Below are positions 17,043 to 25,678 of a DNA stretch of 47,704 bases, one piece after another; positions within the stretch are counted from its first letter, which is position 1, and each line of letters starts with the position of its first letter. The position numbers and the translations under genes were made by a program. This stretch comes from Paenibacillus sp. MAHUQ-63 (GTDB taxonomy: Bacteria > Bacillota > Bacilli > Paenibacillales > NBRC-103111). The stretch covers positions 1-47,704 of the forward strand of contig NZ_JARADB010000017.1 of the NCBI RefSeq assembly GCF_028765165.1. The letters are read 5' to 3'. Below the pieces are notes generated by a model. That model saw only the letters and a program-made list of their open reading frames with translations. It did not search any database and was not told the origin of the DNA.

Positions 17043-17513
17043 TTAAGGAATCGGTTTTTCCTTACCAAAGCCTCTATGCCGAATGGAGAGAAACATATCC
17101 ACCACATACAGCACCACGCCCAGGTTAATCGCCAAGTCCGCAATATTCATAATGCCATCTCCTGAACGGAAGACGATAAAATCCGTCACCTTCCCGAACA
17201 ACAGCCGCTCAATACCATTCCCGATGGCCCCGCCAACGAAGAACGCTGCCCCGCACTGCTGGAGGATGCTCTGCATGCGCCCCTTGTGCCGGTAATAAAT
17301 GATCACCGCGACGACGACAACGGAAACAACGCCCAGATAGGGTGCCCAGCCCTGAAGCGAGCTCCCCGCCGCCCCCGTATTTTGGTAATACGTGAAGGAA
17401 ACGATGTCTTTATAGAACGGCATGGATTCCCCCACACTCAGCATGGAGCGGACCCAGACTTTCGATAATTGATCAATAGCTGCAACGACGATAATGATGA
17501 GATAGAAAAGCAT
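17043..17513 (-). CDS. lspA: Signal peptidase II homologue
   Basis: The 156-residue protein has four membrane segments and the LspA motifs: DQLSKVW at 14-20, NTGAAGS at 45-51, GNGIER with VTDF and Asp111, and NIADLAINLG with Asp126. Asp111 and Asp126 would be the catalytic aspartates that cleave the lipoprotein signal peptide after lipidation of the cysteine. The usual NxxDR motif reads NGIER here. It has a strong GGGGGAG site. LspA usually stands beside rluD or ileS; here it is isolated, so it may be a second copy or a relocated gene. Confidence 0.9.
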   Translation of the reverse strand: MLFYLIIIVVAAIDQLSKVWVRSMLSVGESMPFYKDIVSFTYYQNTGAAGSSLQGWAPYLGVVSVVVVAVIIYYRHKGRMQSILQQCGAAFFVGGAIGNGIERLLFGKVTDFIVFRSGDGIMNIADLAINLGVVLYVVDMFLSIRHRGFGKEKPIP

Positions 17514-17674
17514 AAGACTCCCCCTATTGGCAATGTGCTCCTTCTCCTCTATTCTACATGACAGGACGTGGGAACTGCGAATGTTGCGACTAACGCCGCC
17601 GCTTACCGCCCCCCTCCATCCAAATGCAATACAAATAGCCGCCCCGGACCTGCCCAGGCAGCTACTTCATGTTC

Positions 17675-18307
17675 TCATACTCCCAGCAAGGTTCTCAGCA
17701 GCTCTCCTGGCGTATGAACCAAATAATCCGGTCCCCCTCTGAGCAGCAGACGCGGCGCGTCATACCCCCATGTGACCGCAACAATGGGCACGCCCAGCTT
17801 CTTGCATGCCTCGATGTCTCGCAGCTCGTCTCCGACATAAATCATGCGGGAAGGCGTGGTCCCCCACTGCTTCATAACTTTGCGAATGGAGTGATGCTTG
17901 CCGAACAGCAGTTTCGCCGAGATAATTTCTTTGAAGGCGCCGTCCATTTTGTTATTTTTCAGAAACGTACGAATGTTAGCCTCCGAATTGGAGGAAAGAA
18001 TGGAGCACTTCACACCCTGTGAAGAAAGCTTCGCGATGACATCTTTCATACCCGGAACGATATGAAGCGTTTTGATATTCTCTTGATAGAGCTGTCTGCC
18101 CGCGACGATGAGCTTGGGAATCTGCAGTGCCGGCACACCCAGCCGGTCGACCCGCTCTGCGATGGAAAGCGACCGGAGCAGCGCCAGATCCGTATCTCGA
18201 ATCCTGCGAAACTGGTGCTGCTCTGCCATTTCATTATACAGCTTGACGAGCAAAGCTCTGGAGTCGACGAGTGTGCCATCGAAATCAAAGAGGATATGTT
18301 TCACCAT
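17675..18307 (-). CDS. HAD-superfamily phosphatase, phosphoglycolate phosphatase-like
   Basis: This 210-residue protein begins VKHILFDFDGTLVDS with nucleophile Asp8 and Asp10, has the Ser motif SILSSNSE, the Lys near LLFGKHHSIRK, and the acidic motif YVGDELRDIEACK. The alpha-helical cap between motifs I and II is of the PGP/PpaX type. Its substrate is probably a small phosphate ester or pyrophosphate. The start ATG overlaps the stop of the preceding Cys-rich gene in ATGGTGA, indicating translational coupling. Confidence 0.9.
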   Translation of the reverse strand: MVKHILFDFDGTLVDSRALLVKLYNEMAEQHQFRRIRDTDLALLRSLSIAERVDRLGVPALQIPKLIVAGRQLYQENIKTLHIVPGMKDVIAKLSSQGVKCSILSSNSEANIRTFLKNNKMDGAFKEIISAKLLFGKHHSIRKVMKQWGTTPSRMIYVGDELRDIEACKKLGVPIVAVTWGYDAPRLLLRGGPDYLVHTPGELLRTLLGV

Positions 18308-18597
18308 TCGGTTGTATATACAAATAAGGCCGGACCCTCAGTCGGCACTTCTTTGATTTGATTATGGGCAAATTCCTCAAGCGGATCTTTGACGATATGC
18401 GGATTGCTGACGTCCCGCAGATCTTCCCAAACACAAGTTATACCGCGTCCATAAGCATCCGCATTGCCGGCATACATTTTACAGCCTTGACAGAACTGCT
18501 CTTGCTGATGGGCATCCAACTTGACGATTTTATTTCGGAGACAGCAGTAAATTTCATTGTCTGCATTACATACATTAACGTGAGTGATTAGAGCCAT
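18301..18597 (-). CDS. Small Cys-rich protein coupled to the HAD phosphatase
   Basis: The 98-residue protein is not recognised. It has six cysteines, including a Cys-Cys pair at 18-19 and CxxC at 36-39 (CQGC), which suggests zinc or iron-sulphur binding. Its AAGGGAG site is good. The end overlaps the start of the HAD gene by ATGGTGA, so the two proteins are made together and may work on the same substrate or complex. A metal-binding small domain is only an inference from the cysteine spacing. Confidence 0.75.
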   Translation of the reverse strand: MALITHVNVCNADNEIYCCLRNKIVKLDAHQQEQFCQGCKMYAGNADAYGRGITCVWEDLRDVSNPHIVKDPLEEFAHNQIKEVPTEGPALFVYTTEW

Positions 18598-18697
18598 TGT
18601 CAGTCAACTCCCTTGCGGCACATTTTGTGTGTAAAGTAAGTTTATCGCACTACTATTAAGTGTATGACAGTTTTTTGTAAACGGAATAACATTTCTC

Positions 18698-18725
18698 ATG
18701 ACAAGCTGCCTAAATTTGCTACAAT
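18698..18725 (+). promoter_or_regulatory. Promoter of the membrane protein gene at 18760
   Basis: ATGACA (18698-18703) and TACAAT (18720-18725) are separated by 16 bases and stand about 35 bases before the start codon. Confidence 0.55.
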
Positions 18726-18759
18726 ATGAAAATGGAATAACCCGATTGGAGGATCCTTC

Positions 18760-19317
18760 ATGCAGGATTGGATGCATCTAGCCATCCCTTTTCTTATCAT
18801 CGGCTTTATCATTTATCGTCGAACGAAACGTACGATCGGCTTTCAGAGGCTGGCCAAACGGCGGCTCAAATTCCGTCTCACCCTGTTCAGCCTGCTCGGA
18901 ATCGTGATTTTCCTGCTAGGCTTCGTCCATCCCAGTCATTTCATCGGCTATGTCATCGGCCTTGCTGCCGGCGCAGGTCTGGGAATGACCGCCATCCGCC
19001 ACACCCGCTTCGAATATCGGACGGACGGCTGGTATTACCGGACGCACCTCTGGATCGAAATCGCCGTCCTCGTGCTGTTCCTCAGCCGCATCGTTTACCG
19101 GTTGGCCTTCATCGCGCTGTCCCCGGACCCGGCCAGGATGAACCCGGCAGATCCGATGCAATTCACCGAGGACCCTTTGACTGCAGGCGTCTTCTTCGTC
19201 CTCGTCTCTTACTATGTGCTGTACTTCACCTACTTGCTTCGCGAAGAAATCAAGCTGGATGCAGGCGCAGCATCCGTATCCGCCGATGAAGCAGCCGGTC
19301 CGCAAGCCGCCAAATAA
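18760..19317 (+). CDS. Membrane protein, possibly DUF1453/CcdC-like
   Basis: The 185-residue protein has about five membrane segments: near 6-20, 38-55, 61-78, 100-118 and 139-158. The short basic segment after the first segment (RRTKRTIGFQ) and the loop with RFEYRTDGWYYR resemble the CcdC/DUF1453 pattern, but not enough for a firm call. The tail is a short Ala/Glu-rich cytoplasmic end. GGAGG precedes the ATG and a strong terminator follows the stop, so it is a single-gene unit. Confidence 0.75.
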   Translation: MQDWMHLAIPFLIIGFIIYRRTKRTIGFQRLAKRRLKFRLTLFSLLGIVIFLLGFVHPSHFIGYVIGLAAGAGLGMTAIRHTRFEYRTDGWYYRTHLWIEIAVLVLFLSRIVYRLAFIALSPDPARMNPADPMQFTEDPLTAGVFFVLVSYYVLYFTYLLREEIKLDAGAASVSADEAAGPQAAK

Positions 19318-19320
19318 CAG

Positions 19321-19366
19321 AGAGCTGTCTGCAGGGTCCATCGCGACCCTGCGGACAGCTCTTTAT
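19321..19366 (+). terminator. Terminator of the membrane protein gene
   Basis: AGAGCTGTC-GCAGGGTC and GACCCTGC-GACAGCTCT form a long, nearly perfect stem around a short loop and are followed by TTT. Confidence 0.85.
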
Positions 19367-19478
19367 GTCCCGGCATGCCGCTCGCGCAAATAAGCTAGAA
19401 TCCGACAACGGTTTTCGAGCGACATTGCATCCGGAGTGAGCTAACCTATGAAAAAGGATTCATAGGAGGGCAACCATA

Positions 19479-19751
19479 ATGAGAGATTTGGAGTTCATTG
19501 CCTTAGGCTTGTTCGTTGTTGGTCTCATGTTGTGTCTGTGTATCGACGTATTCAAGAGGAATAGAACGATGATGCTCTCCTATCAGAATCAATCTGAAAC
19601 CGAGAATGCCGTGAGAGTCATTGAAGTATTCGAGGGATTGGAAGAACCGGAGGAATTGGTGCCTGCTGCAGGGTTGAAAGAGGTCGTCTATCCGATGTAT
19701 ATCGATTGCAGCCGCAACGTGCCGCAGCCTGTACAACCGCCCGCTTGCTGA
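19479..19751 (+). CDS. Small single-pass membrane protein
   Basis: This 90-residue product has one membrane segment (about 5-23: FIALGLFVVGLMLCLCID) with two cysteines at its inner end, then a charged region of Glu/Val repeats and a Pro-rich end with two more Cys (IDCSRN and the final Cys). AGGAGG stands nine bases before the ATG and a terminator follows, so it is probably translated. I recognise no family. Confidence 0.65.
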   Translation: MRDLEFIALGLFVVGLMLCLCIDVFKRNRTMMLSYQNQSETENAVRVIEVFEGLEEPEELVPAAGLKEVVYPMYIDCSRNVPQPVQPPAC

Positions 19752-19775
19752 CGGGCTTTTCACATAAGAATGACC

Positions 19776-19816
19776 AAGAATGACGGAAGGCTGCGCGCCT
19801 TGCGTCATTCTTTTTG
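19776..19816 (+). terminator. Terminator of the small membrane protein gene
   Basis: AAGAATGACG and CGTCATTCTT flank an inner AGG/CCT pair and are followed by TTTTTG. It lies 25 bases after the stop codon. On the other strand it is 58 bases beyond the last gene of the siderophore operon and could end that transcript too. Confidence 0.75.
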
Positions 19817-19873
19817 TACTGAACCTGAAGAGACGCCCCATCTTGGAGCGCCTTCACTTAAACCTTCTTTCCC

Positions 19874-21220
19874 CTAACTGCCGGTTGGGGTTGCAAGCTC
19901 ACGGCGGGATGCCAGCCCGAGATGTTCGCGAAGCGTCGTGCCGCTGTACTCCGTCCGGTAAATCCCCCTATTCTGCAGCTCGGGAATGACCTTGTCCACG
20001 AAATCATCCAAACCGCACGGCAGCAGGGGCGGCATCAAATTAAATCCGTCCGCTGCTCCATTCTTCAGCCAACGCTCCATCACATCCGCAATCTGCACAG
20101 CAGTACCTGCGAAAGTAAAATGCCCTCTCCCGCCGGCCGTACGGATAATGAGCTCGCGAATCGTCAGATGCTCCCGGCGTGCCAGATCCACATAGAGCTG
20201 GAACCGTGCTTTCTGCCCTTGAATTTGATCGATAGACGGAAGCGCCGCCAGAGGCAGAGGACCGTCCAACGGATAGTCAAACAAGTTCACTTTGAGCAGG
20301 TCCGACAAACTGCGCACGCCATATTCGGAAACGGCCAATTCATTCAGCTCCCGCTCCTTGTCCCTGGCCTCCGCTTCCGTGTCTCCGACAAAAGGAATGA
20401 AGCCGGGAAGAATGATAACCTCATTCTCCGAGCGTCCGAATTGGCGCATTCTGCTTTTGACATCGGTATAGAACGCTGCGGCGTCCTCCATCGTATTTTG
20501 CGCCGTGAAGATCACTTCCGCGAGTTCGGCGGCAAACTGCTTCCCGTCTTCCGAGGAGCCGGCCTGCACAAGAACAGGATGCGTTTGCGGCGAACGCGGA
20601 ATGTTGAGAGCTCCTTTAACGGAGAAAAAGTCGCCGTTGAATTCAGCGCCCTGAATCCGGCTTACATCCGCATAGATGCCGGAGGGCTTATCGGCGAGCA
20701 GCGCATCCTCCGCCCAGCCGGCCCACAGCCGTTTGGCCACCTCGACGAACTCCTTCCCCCGATCATAGCGGACTTTGTGGTCCAGATGCTGCTCTTTGCC
20801 GAAATTGTGCGCTGTGGCGTCGCCTGTCGAAGTCACAATGTTCCATCCGGCACGACCCCCGCTAATGTGATCGAGCGAGGCAAACTTCCTGGCGATATGG
20901 TACGGCTCGTTGTAGGTGGTCGAAGCTGTCGCTGTCAGACCGATATGCTTCGTTACCGAAGCGATGGCGGACAGCAGCGTGAATGCCTCCAGCTGGGGAA
21001 TGACGCGATATTTAATTAACGGGGTTAAACGATATTTCTCCGCCAGGAAGATCGAGTCCATCTTCCCGCGCTCGGCGGTTTTGGCCAGCTCCTGGTAGTA
21101 GCTCAGGCTGGTGGCAAGCTGCGGCTGCGCATCCGGATGCCGCCACGAGGCCTCATGATGACCGGTGCTCAAAATAAATAAGTTCAAGTGCAGCTGTTTT
21201 CCCTCTTTCACTCCTGTCAC
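19874..21220 (-). CDS. Flavin-dependent monooxygenase, NtaA/SnaA/DszA type
   Basis: This 448-residue protein is a class C (LLM) FMN-dependent monooxygenase, needing reduced flavin from a separate reductase. The family features are LNLFILSTGHHEASWRHP at the N-terminus, SGGRAGWNIVTS in the middle and VLVQAGSSEDGKQFAAELA. Members act on nitrilotriacetate, sulphur compounds or antibiotics. It starts at GTG 21220 after GGGGG, or three codons later at GTG. It is the last gene of the NIS operon, 18 bases from the RraA-like gene. Its role in the siderophore is uncertain; it may oxidise a nitrogen or carbon in the product, or may take part in recycling. Confidence 0.88.
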   Translation of the reverse strand: MTGVKEGKQLHLNLFILSTGHHEASWRHPDAQPQLATSLSYYQELAKTAERGKMDSIFLAEKYRLTPLIKYRVIPQLEAFTLLSAIASVTKHIGLTATASTTYNEPYHIARKFASLDHISGGRAGWNIVTSTGDATAHNFGKEQHLDHKVRYDRGKEFVEVAKRLWAGWAEDALLADKPSGIYADVSRIQGAEFNGDFFSVKGALNIPRSPQTHPVLVQAGSSEDGKQFAAELAEVIFTAQNTMEDAAAFYTDVKSRMRQFGRSENEVIILPGFIPFVGDTEAEARDKERELNELAVSEYGVRSLSDLLKVNLFDYPLDGPLPLAALPSIDQIQGQKARFQLYVDLARREHLTIRELIIRTAGGRGHFTFAGTAVQIADVMERWLKNGAADGFNLMPPLLPCGLDDFVDKVIPELQNRGIYRTEYSGTTLREHLGLASRRELATPTGS

Positions 21221-21238
21221 CTCATCGCCCCCATTGAT

Positions 21239-21853
21239 CTATGACGGCAGTATATAGCCGTACTCTTGTCTTCTCCGCTCTTCTTTCTGCTGCTTCTCCA
21301 GCGCCTTGAGCCCGATCTCCGTTGCTTCCTGCGGGTCTATGACGAACACCCCGTCATCGTCTCCCACGACCAAGTCCCCGGGCTGAACGCTGACGCCGAA
21401 CACACTGACCGGCGTATTCACTTCGCCTTCCAGCTTGAGCGTCCTTGTGGTCAGCGCGCTGATCCCTTTGGAATAGACGGGGAAGCCCAGCCCCGTAATC
21501 GCGCGAACATCCGCTGCGCAGCCGGACACAATGACGCCCGCCACCTTCTTGGCGATGGCCGCATACGTCCTGAATTCGCCCCAGCACGCCCGCTGCTCGT
21601 CGCCGGACATATCGATGACGAGCACATCGCCGGGCTGCACCAGCTCCATCGCTTGGGTGATGGCGCTGGAGTCAATATGCGGTGTGCGTACCGTTACCGC
21701 GTTCCCCAGCAGCCGAATCGGCCGGAACAGCGGCTGGGCGCCATGCAGGAACCCGAAATCCGTCAAGTGGCCGATGGTGGACGGACTAATATCGCGATAT
21801 AACTCCAGAAGCTCTGGAGTAACGCCTTGCACTCTCGGTTGAATACGAAACAT
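21239..21853 (-). CDS. RraA-like protein with altered catalytic motif
   Basis: The 204-residue protein has the RraA / HMG-CHA aldolase fold, with PGDVLVIDMSGDEQRACWGE and VSGCAADVRAITGLGFPVYSKG. Family aldolases need a conserved Arg-Asp pair about 20 residues after an acidic or Gly position; here the pair reads Ala114-Asp115 after Glu93, so the catalytic Arg is missing. The metal-binding Asp is kept. Aldolase activity may therefore be absent and the protein may bind a small carboxylate or act as a regulator, as RraA binds RNase E elsewhere. It lies 45 bases after the third NIS gene, with an AGGAG site. Confidence 0.83.
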   Translation of the reverse strand: MFRIQPRVQGVTPELLELYRDISPSTIGHLTDFGFLHGAQPLFRPIRLLGNAVTVRTPHIDSSAITQAMELVQPGDVLVIDMSGDEQRACWGEFRTYAAIAKKVAGVIVSGCAADVRAITGLGFPVYSKGISALTTRTLKLEGEVNTPVSVFGVSVQPGDLVVGDDDGVFVIDPQEATEIGLKALEKQQKEERRRQEYGYILPS

Positions 21854-21898
21854 AGTGAGATCTCTCCTCTCCTTCTCTCCTTTACTTAACCGGCTTAA

Positions 21899-23848
21899 CT
21901 AACTCCGGCTCGTCAACTGCGCTTCCTTCACCGCCCCCGGTTTTCCAGGCAGTAAGTGGAACGGGTTTGCCGCTTCGCCCTGACCGAAAGGCATGCTGCC
22001 CGGCACCCGCATCGTCTGCTTCTTCAGCAGCGGGCGCACAAGCTGCTTCCATGGCCATTGGGCCGCTGCAAATAAGGCGTTATGCAGAACCTCCGCAACC
22101 TCGGCAGGCAGCTCCGCCTTAGCCATCGCTTCCTCCAGGCAGCTCTGCAGCTCCTGCCACAAGCTCGTTTCGCTAACTCCATAATATTGGGAGACGCTTC
22201 GCAAAATCGCGTAGCCGTTCACCTGAATGCCGAGCATCTGGAAGAACGTCAGCAGCTTTTCCGGCTTGTCGTGATACAGGGAATTCGGATACCCTTTGCG
22301 CAAGGTGTATGCAGGATCCTCAAGACCGTTCGCTTGGAGCCAAGGCACATGAACGCGCAGAGCATCATGGTCGCGGAGCAGCAGCCCCGCGATATGCCCA
22401 TGCTTCCACACGAGCACGCAGTTCTGACCGTGAACTTCCGGCATCATGCCCAGCTTGAACAAGCGGAAGCAGATTTCGAAATAGGTGGCGAGCGATTCGC
22501 GGAATAGCCGCACGACCGCCGCCTCGCTTACGTCCGATCCAACCAGCCTCAGCCATTCGTCATAAAGATGGCCGTTCTCCTTGGATTCGTGAACCGACAA
22601 CGCCGACATCGGCAGCAAACGGACGTCGGCATCCTGCACGAGCTCAGCCGGATATTCGCGAATCATCGTCGACAGATGCCTCGGATAATCGGCGAACAGA
22701 TCGCGGTCTTCCGGCAAGTACGCCCACCATTTCGTTTCGTCGCATAGAAACAGCTTGTGCTTCAGCACGGCATCGCGCTCCAACGCTTGCCGCATGACCC
22801 CTTCCGCCTGCTGTCCGTTCATCAGCTTGATGGCAGACAAATAGCGAAGACCACCCAGCGAGTAGATGCCCAGCGGCAGCTTGACATGGTAAGGGCCTTC
22901 CTTCTCTGGCATCAACGATCGAACGGACGAGGTCGCGTAGAAGGTCCCGGTCTGCGTCTCCAGCGGAATGCATATCCCCTCTTCCAGCTCTCGCTTGATC
23001 TGCTCGGGCAATATCGCCGACATCTGCCATGGGTGAACAGGGATGGCTGTATAGGCGCCATCGCCAAGACCCCGCCGGTTCATTTCATCGCTAAGCTGCG
23101 CACGCTCTTCCTTGGAGAGCAGCAGGTCGGCCGGGACCAGCTCCACACGATCATCCAGACCGGATACGACATAATCCTGTTTCACCGCCATCCAGTTAAG
23201 CGCAATCGGACGACCGAATTCAGCCGTATAGCTGCGGCATTCTTCATAACCCCAGCCCTGCTTCACCTTCGAGACCGGGTGGAAGGGTCTGTCACGGTAA
23301 GCTGCTTTCCGTTCCGCTTCCAGCAAGGCAGCCGCCTGCGGAAGCTCCAGAATAGGTGCCGCCGGCTGTTCGTTCTCCAGCGCGAAGGACGTTTGCAGCA
23401 GCGTCTGCTCCATCATGTGCAGCAGTTTCACAGCGCCGTAAGGATCAACGGTTACGGGATCGTTCGCATACAGCGTATATGCATTCTCCATCAGCTTCAT
23501 AGGACCCATTTCGACTACGCGGATGGTCTGTTCGTGAAGCTTCACTTGAAACACGCCATCCTCGGCGGAGTAACGGTAAGACTGCACGATGGCTGATCTT
23601 ACGGGAAACACGATGACAGCATCCGGGAGCTGCCAACGAAACATATGCGTTGCCAGCCCGCCCTCCGATTCGAGCCGCTCTTGAACGGCCTTCATCTGCG
23701 CATCCTGTGCCGCAAGTGCATCCCATTGCTCCTTGGTCAACAGCTCCACACCTGCATGGCCCTCCAGAAATTGTTCGGCCAGCAGGGTGTTCACCAGATC
23801 TTCCATCATCCGCTGCTCAGCTATATAGCCGGTATTGTCCTTCTTCAT
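21899..23848 (-). CDS. IucA/IucC-family siderophore synthetase (NIS), third
   Basis: NIS enzymes activate a carboxylate with ATP and condense it with an amine or alcohol to build siderophores. This 649-residue copy has RPFHPVSKVKQGW (the HPxxK substrate loop), VHPWQ, SSVRSLMP with Lys downstream, and the C-terminal half containing MPEVHGQN and LLRDHDALR. I start it at the ATG at 23848, which overlaps the preceding NIS stop as ATGA and has GGAGG; the longer frame reaches into that gene. The HP motif differs from the other two copies, so it probably uses a different carboxylate or a later intermediate. It is the most diverged of the three. Confidence 0.93.
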   Translation of the reverse strand: MKKDNTGYIAEQRMMEDLVNTLLAEQFLEGHAGVELLTKEQWDALAAQDAQMKAVQERLESEGGLATHMFRWQLPDAVIVFPVRSAIVQSYRYSAEDGVFQVKLHEQTIRVVEMGPMKLMENAYTLYANDPVTVDPYGAVKLLHMMEQTLLQTSFALENEQPAAPILELPQAAALLEAERKAAYRDRPFHPVSKVKQGWGYEECRSYTAEFGRPIALNWMAVKQDYVVSGLDDRVELVPADLLLSKEERAQLSDEMNRRGLGDGAYTAIPVHPWQMSAILPEQIKRELEEGICIPLETQTGTFYATSSVRSLMPEKEGPYHVKLPLGIYSLGGLRYLSAIKLMNGQQAEGVMRQALERDAVLKHKLFLCDETKWWAYLPEDRDLFADYPRHLSTMIREYPAELVQDADVRLLPMSALSVHESKENGHLYDEWLRLVGSDVSEAAVVRLFRESLATYFEICFRLFKLGMMPEVHGQNCVLVWKHGHIAGLLLRDHDALRVHVPWLQANGLEDPAYTLRKGYPNSLYHDKPEKLLTFFQMLGIQVNGYAILRSVSQYYGVSETSLWQELQSCLEEAMAKAELPAEVAEVLHNALFAAAQWPWKQLVRPLLKKQTMRVPGSMPFGQGEAANPFHLLPGKPGAVKEAQLTSRS

Positions 23849-25668
23849 TGCGTACGGCCTCCTTGTGGCATTCGATAATGGGCCAGCGGATTCGGAACAT
23901 GCTTCGGATCGACCTCCATGTCCTTCCACAGCCTTCTTCTTGCTAATTGTTCGATCCGAATCGTATCAGAGAACAGATCGTATTTCGCAAAGTTAGCTGC
24001 ATGCTCCGGATGCTCCTGCTCGTACTGCCGAATGACATCCGCAACCATTTGCCAAAACTCCGTTTCCTTCAGTCCATAACGCTCGTGCATGAAGATGCCG
24101 ATATCGCCTAAGCACACGAAGAAAAAGGCGCTGTGCAGAAAATCCTTCACCGCATCCAGATCGTCGGTCTGCATATAGGAATGGCGGTTGATGGCCCGGT
24201 GAGCGGCCGGCTCCAGGTTCAGCTCCGGGCAAGCCTCCGGCTGCGGCAGCTGAGCCTTGGAGAAACGCAGGCCGTCGTGGAAATCCTTCAGCGCCAGTCT
24301 GACAGGCAGGCCGTCTTGATGAATGAGCACGATATTCTGAGCATGGGATTCCATCGCCAGCCCGTGCGCGAACAACATGTGAATCAGCGGCGTGATCGCC
24401 GTTTCGAGCAGCTGGCGCGTCCACGCTTGAAGTCCGTACCGGGAGATCCAGGGATCGATGAACGGCTTCTCGCCGTCCAGATAGGTGACCGAGCTTAATG
24501 GAATGGCCGATTCCCCTTCCTTCAGGAAGCGGTGCACGCTTTGTCTCCACACGACGCCTAAGTTTCCATAAGCTTGCGGCTGGGAGTCGGCGGGAAGCTT
24601 GTCGTATTCGAAGGTGATGCCGGCGAATTCCGCCAAGAATACGAATCCCAGCTTCTTGGCCGTTTCATCCTTCTCCGTCAAAGTTAGCAGCCAGCGGGAA
24701 ACGAGCGGGGCATTCAGTACCGTATGCTTCGCGAGCATGCGGCGCGTTGACGTATTGGTGATGTTCAGCGCCATCTTCATGTAGGCTTTCTCCCGATTGG
24801 ACGCATTCGCCCAACTGCGAATAGACTGCTGCGCATAATAAACGTCCGTGCCGCTGCCGAGCTTGACGATCGATGCGTCTTCCAGCTGCTCCCGGAAGGC
24901 TGAAGTAATGACGTGCTCCCACTGCCAGGGATGCACCGGCATAAACCTGTAATCTGCAGCCTGGAGCCCTTTCTCAGTCAAAATAGCTTCAAACTGGCGC
25001 AAGGTTTCACTGCCCAGCTCATACGCGATAATGGCCCGGTAGTCCTCCCCCTCCATTACGGAGAGCAGGCTCTGGCCTTTGGCAACCGCAAGCCAAACCG
25101 GCTGCAGCCGCTGGCCGAACTCAGGGCCGTACCGGGCGTTCTCCTCCATGCTGAAGCCGATTCGCGACTTGTAGCACGGGTGATACGGATGTCCGTCCAA
25201 CAAGCTTTCCAGCTCGTCATAGCTGCGTTCCTGTCCGCTCGGAGGCAGCGACGCCCGGTACGCTTGTGCCTGAACATCCTTGGCGAGCGTGCTCAGCAGC
25301 TCCTCTAGCAGCATGCCGAGCCGCTCTTGGTCACGCTGCGCTTGGCCGAGCACTTCTGCCACGAATTGGGCCAAAGCCGCTGGCCCCCATTCGCCGCTTC
25401 CCTGCCGGCGCCTGATCGTTTCTCTGGCCAGACGAATGCGCCCGAACGTAAATTTACGTTTGGCCTTGAAGCGGTAGGAAACCTCTTCGCCTTCGGCTGT
25501 CTTGCCTCCCAGAATGAGCTCCCCGTCGAACTTAGCCCCCGGGACACCGCTGAGCGGTACGGCAATTTCCTCATAGATCACAGCTTCAATTAACTGTCCG
25601 AGCACCCTTTCCTGCACGTTGGCTTCATAGGCTGCCGAATGGACCGGGGCTTTATGTATCGTGTTCAT
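23845..25668 (-). CDS. IucA/IucC-family siderophore synthetase (NIS), second
   Basis: The 607-residue protein has the ATP and substrate loop GHPYHPCYKSRIGF, the VHPWQWEHV motif, SIRSWANASNREK, ITNTSTRRML and the C-terminal ESHAQNIVLI with KDFHDGLR. The GHPYHPxxKxRxGF form resembles the type C enzymes (AlcC, IucC-like) that finish a siderophore by attaching a half-made citrate derivative. I start it at the ATG at 25668, nine bases after AGGTG; a GTG three codons earlier is next to the MFS stop. It is separated from the exporter gene by ten bases and overlaps the next NIS gene. Confidence 0.94.
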   Translation of the reverse strand: MNTIHKAPVHSAAYEANVQERVLGQLIEAVIYEEIAVPLSGVPGAKFDGELILGGKTAEGEEVSYRFKAKRKFTFGRIRLARETIRRRQGSGEWGPAALAQFVAEVLGQAQRDQERLGMLLEELLSTLAKDVQAQAYRASLPPSGQERSYDELESLLDGHPYHPCYKSRIGFSMEENARYGPEFGQRLQPVWLAVAKGQSLLSVMEGEDYRAIIAYELGSETLRQFEAILTEKGLQAADYRFMPVHPWQWEHVITSAFREQLEDASIVKLGSGTDVYYAQQSIRSWANASNREKAYMKMALNITNTSTRRMLAKHTVLNAPLVSRWLLTLTEKDETAKKLGFVFLAEFAGITFEYDKLPADSQPQAYGNLGVVWRQSVHRFLKEGESAIPLSSVTYLDGEKPFIDPWISRYGLQAWTRQLLETAITPLIHMLFAHGLAMESHAQNIVLIHQDGLPVRLALKDFHDGLRFSKAQLPQPEACPELNLEPAAHRAINRHSYMQTDDLDAVKDFLHSAFFFVCLGDIGIFMHERYGLKETEFWQMVADVIRQYEQEHPEHAANFAKYDLFSDTIRIEQLARRRLWKDMEVDPKHVPNPLAHYRMPQGGRTQ

Positions 25669-25678
25669 CCTATACACC

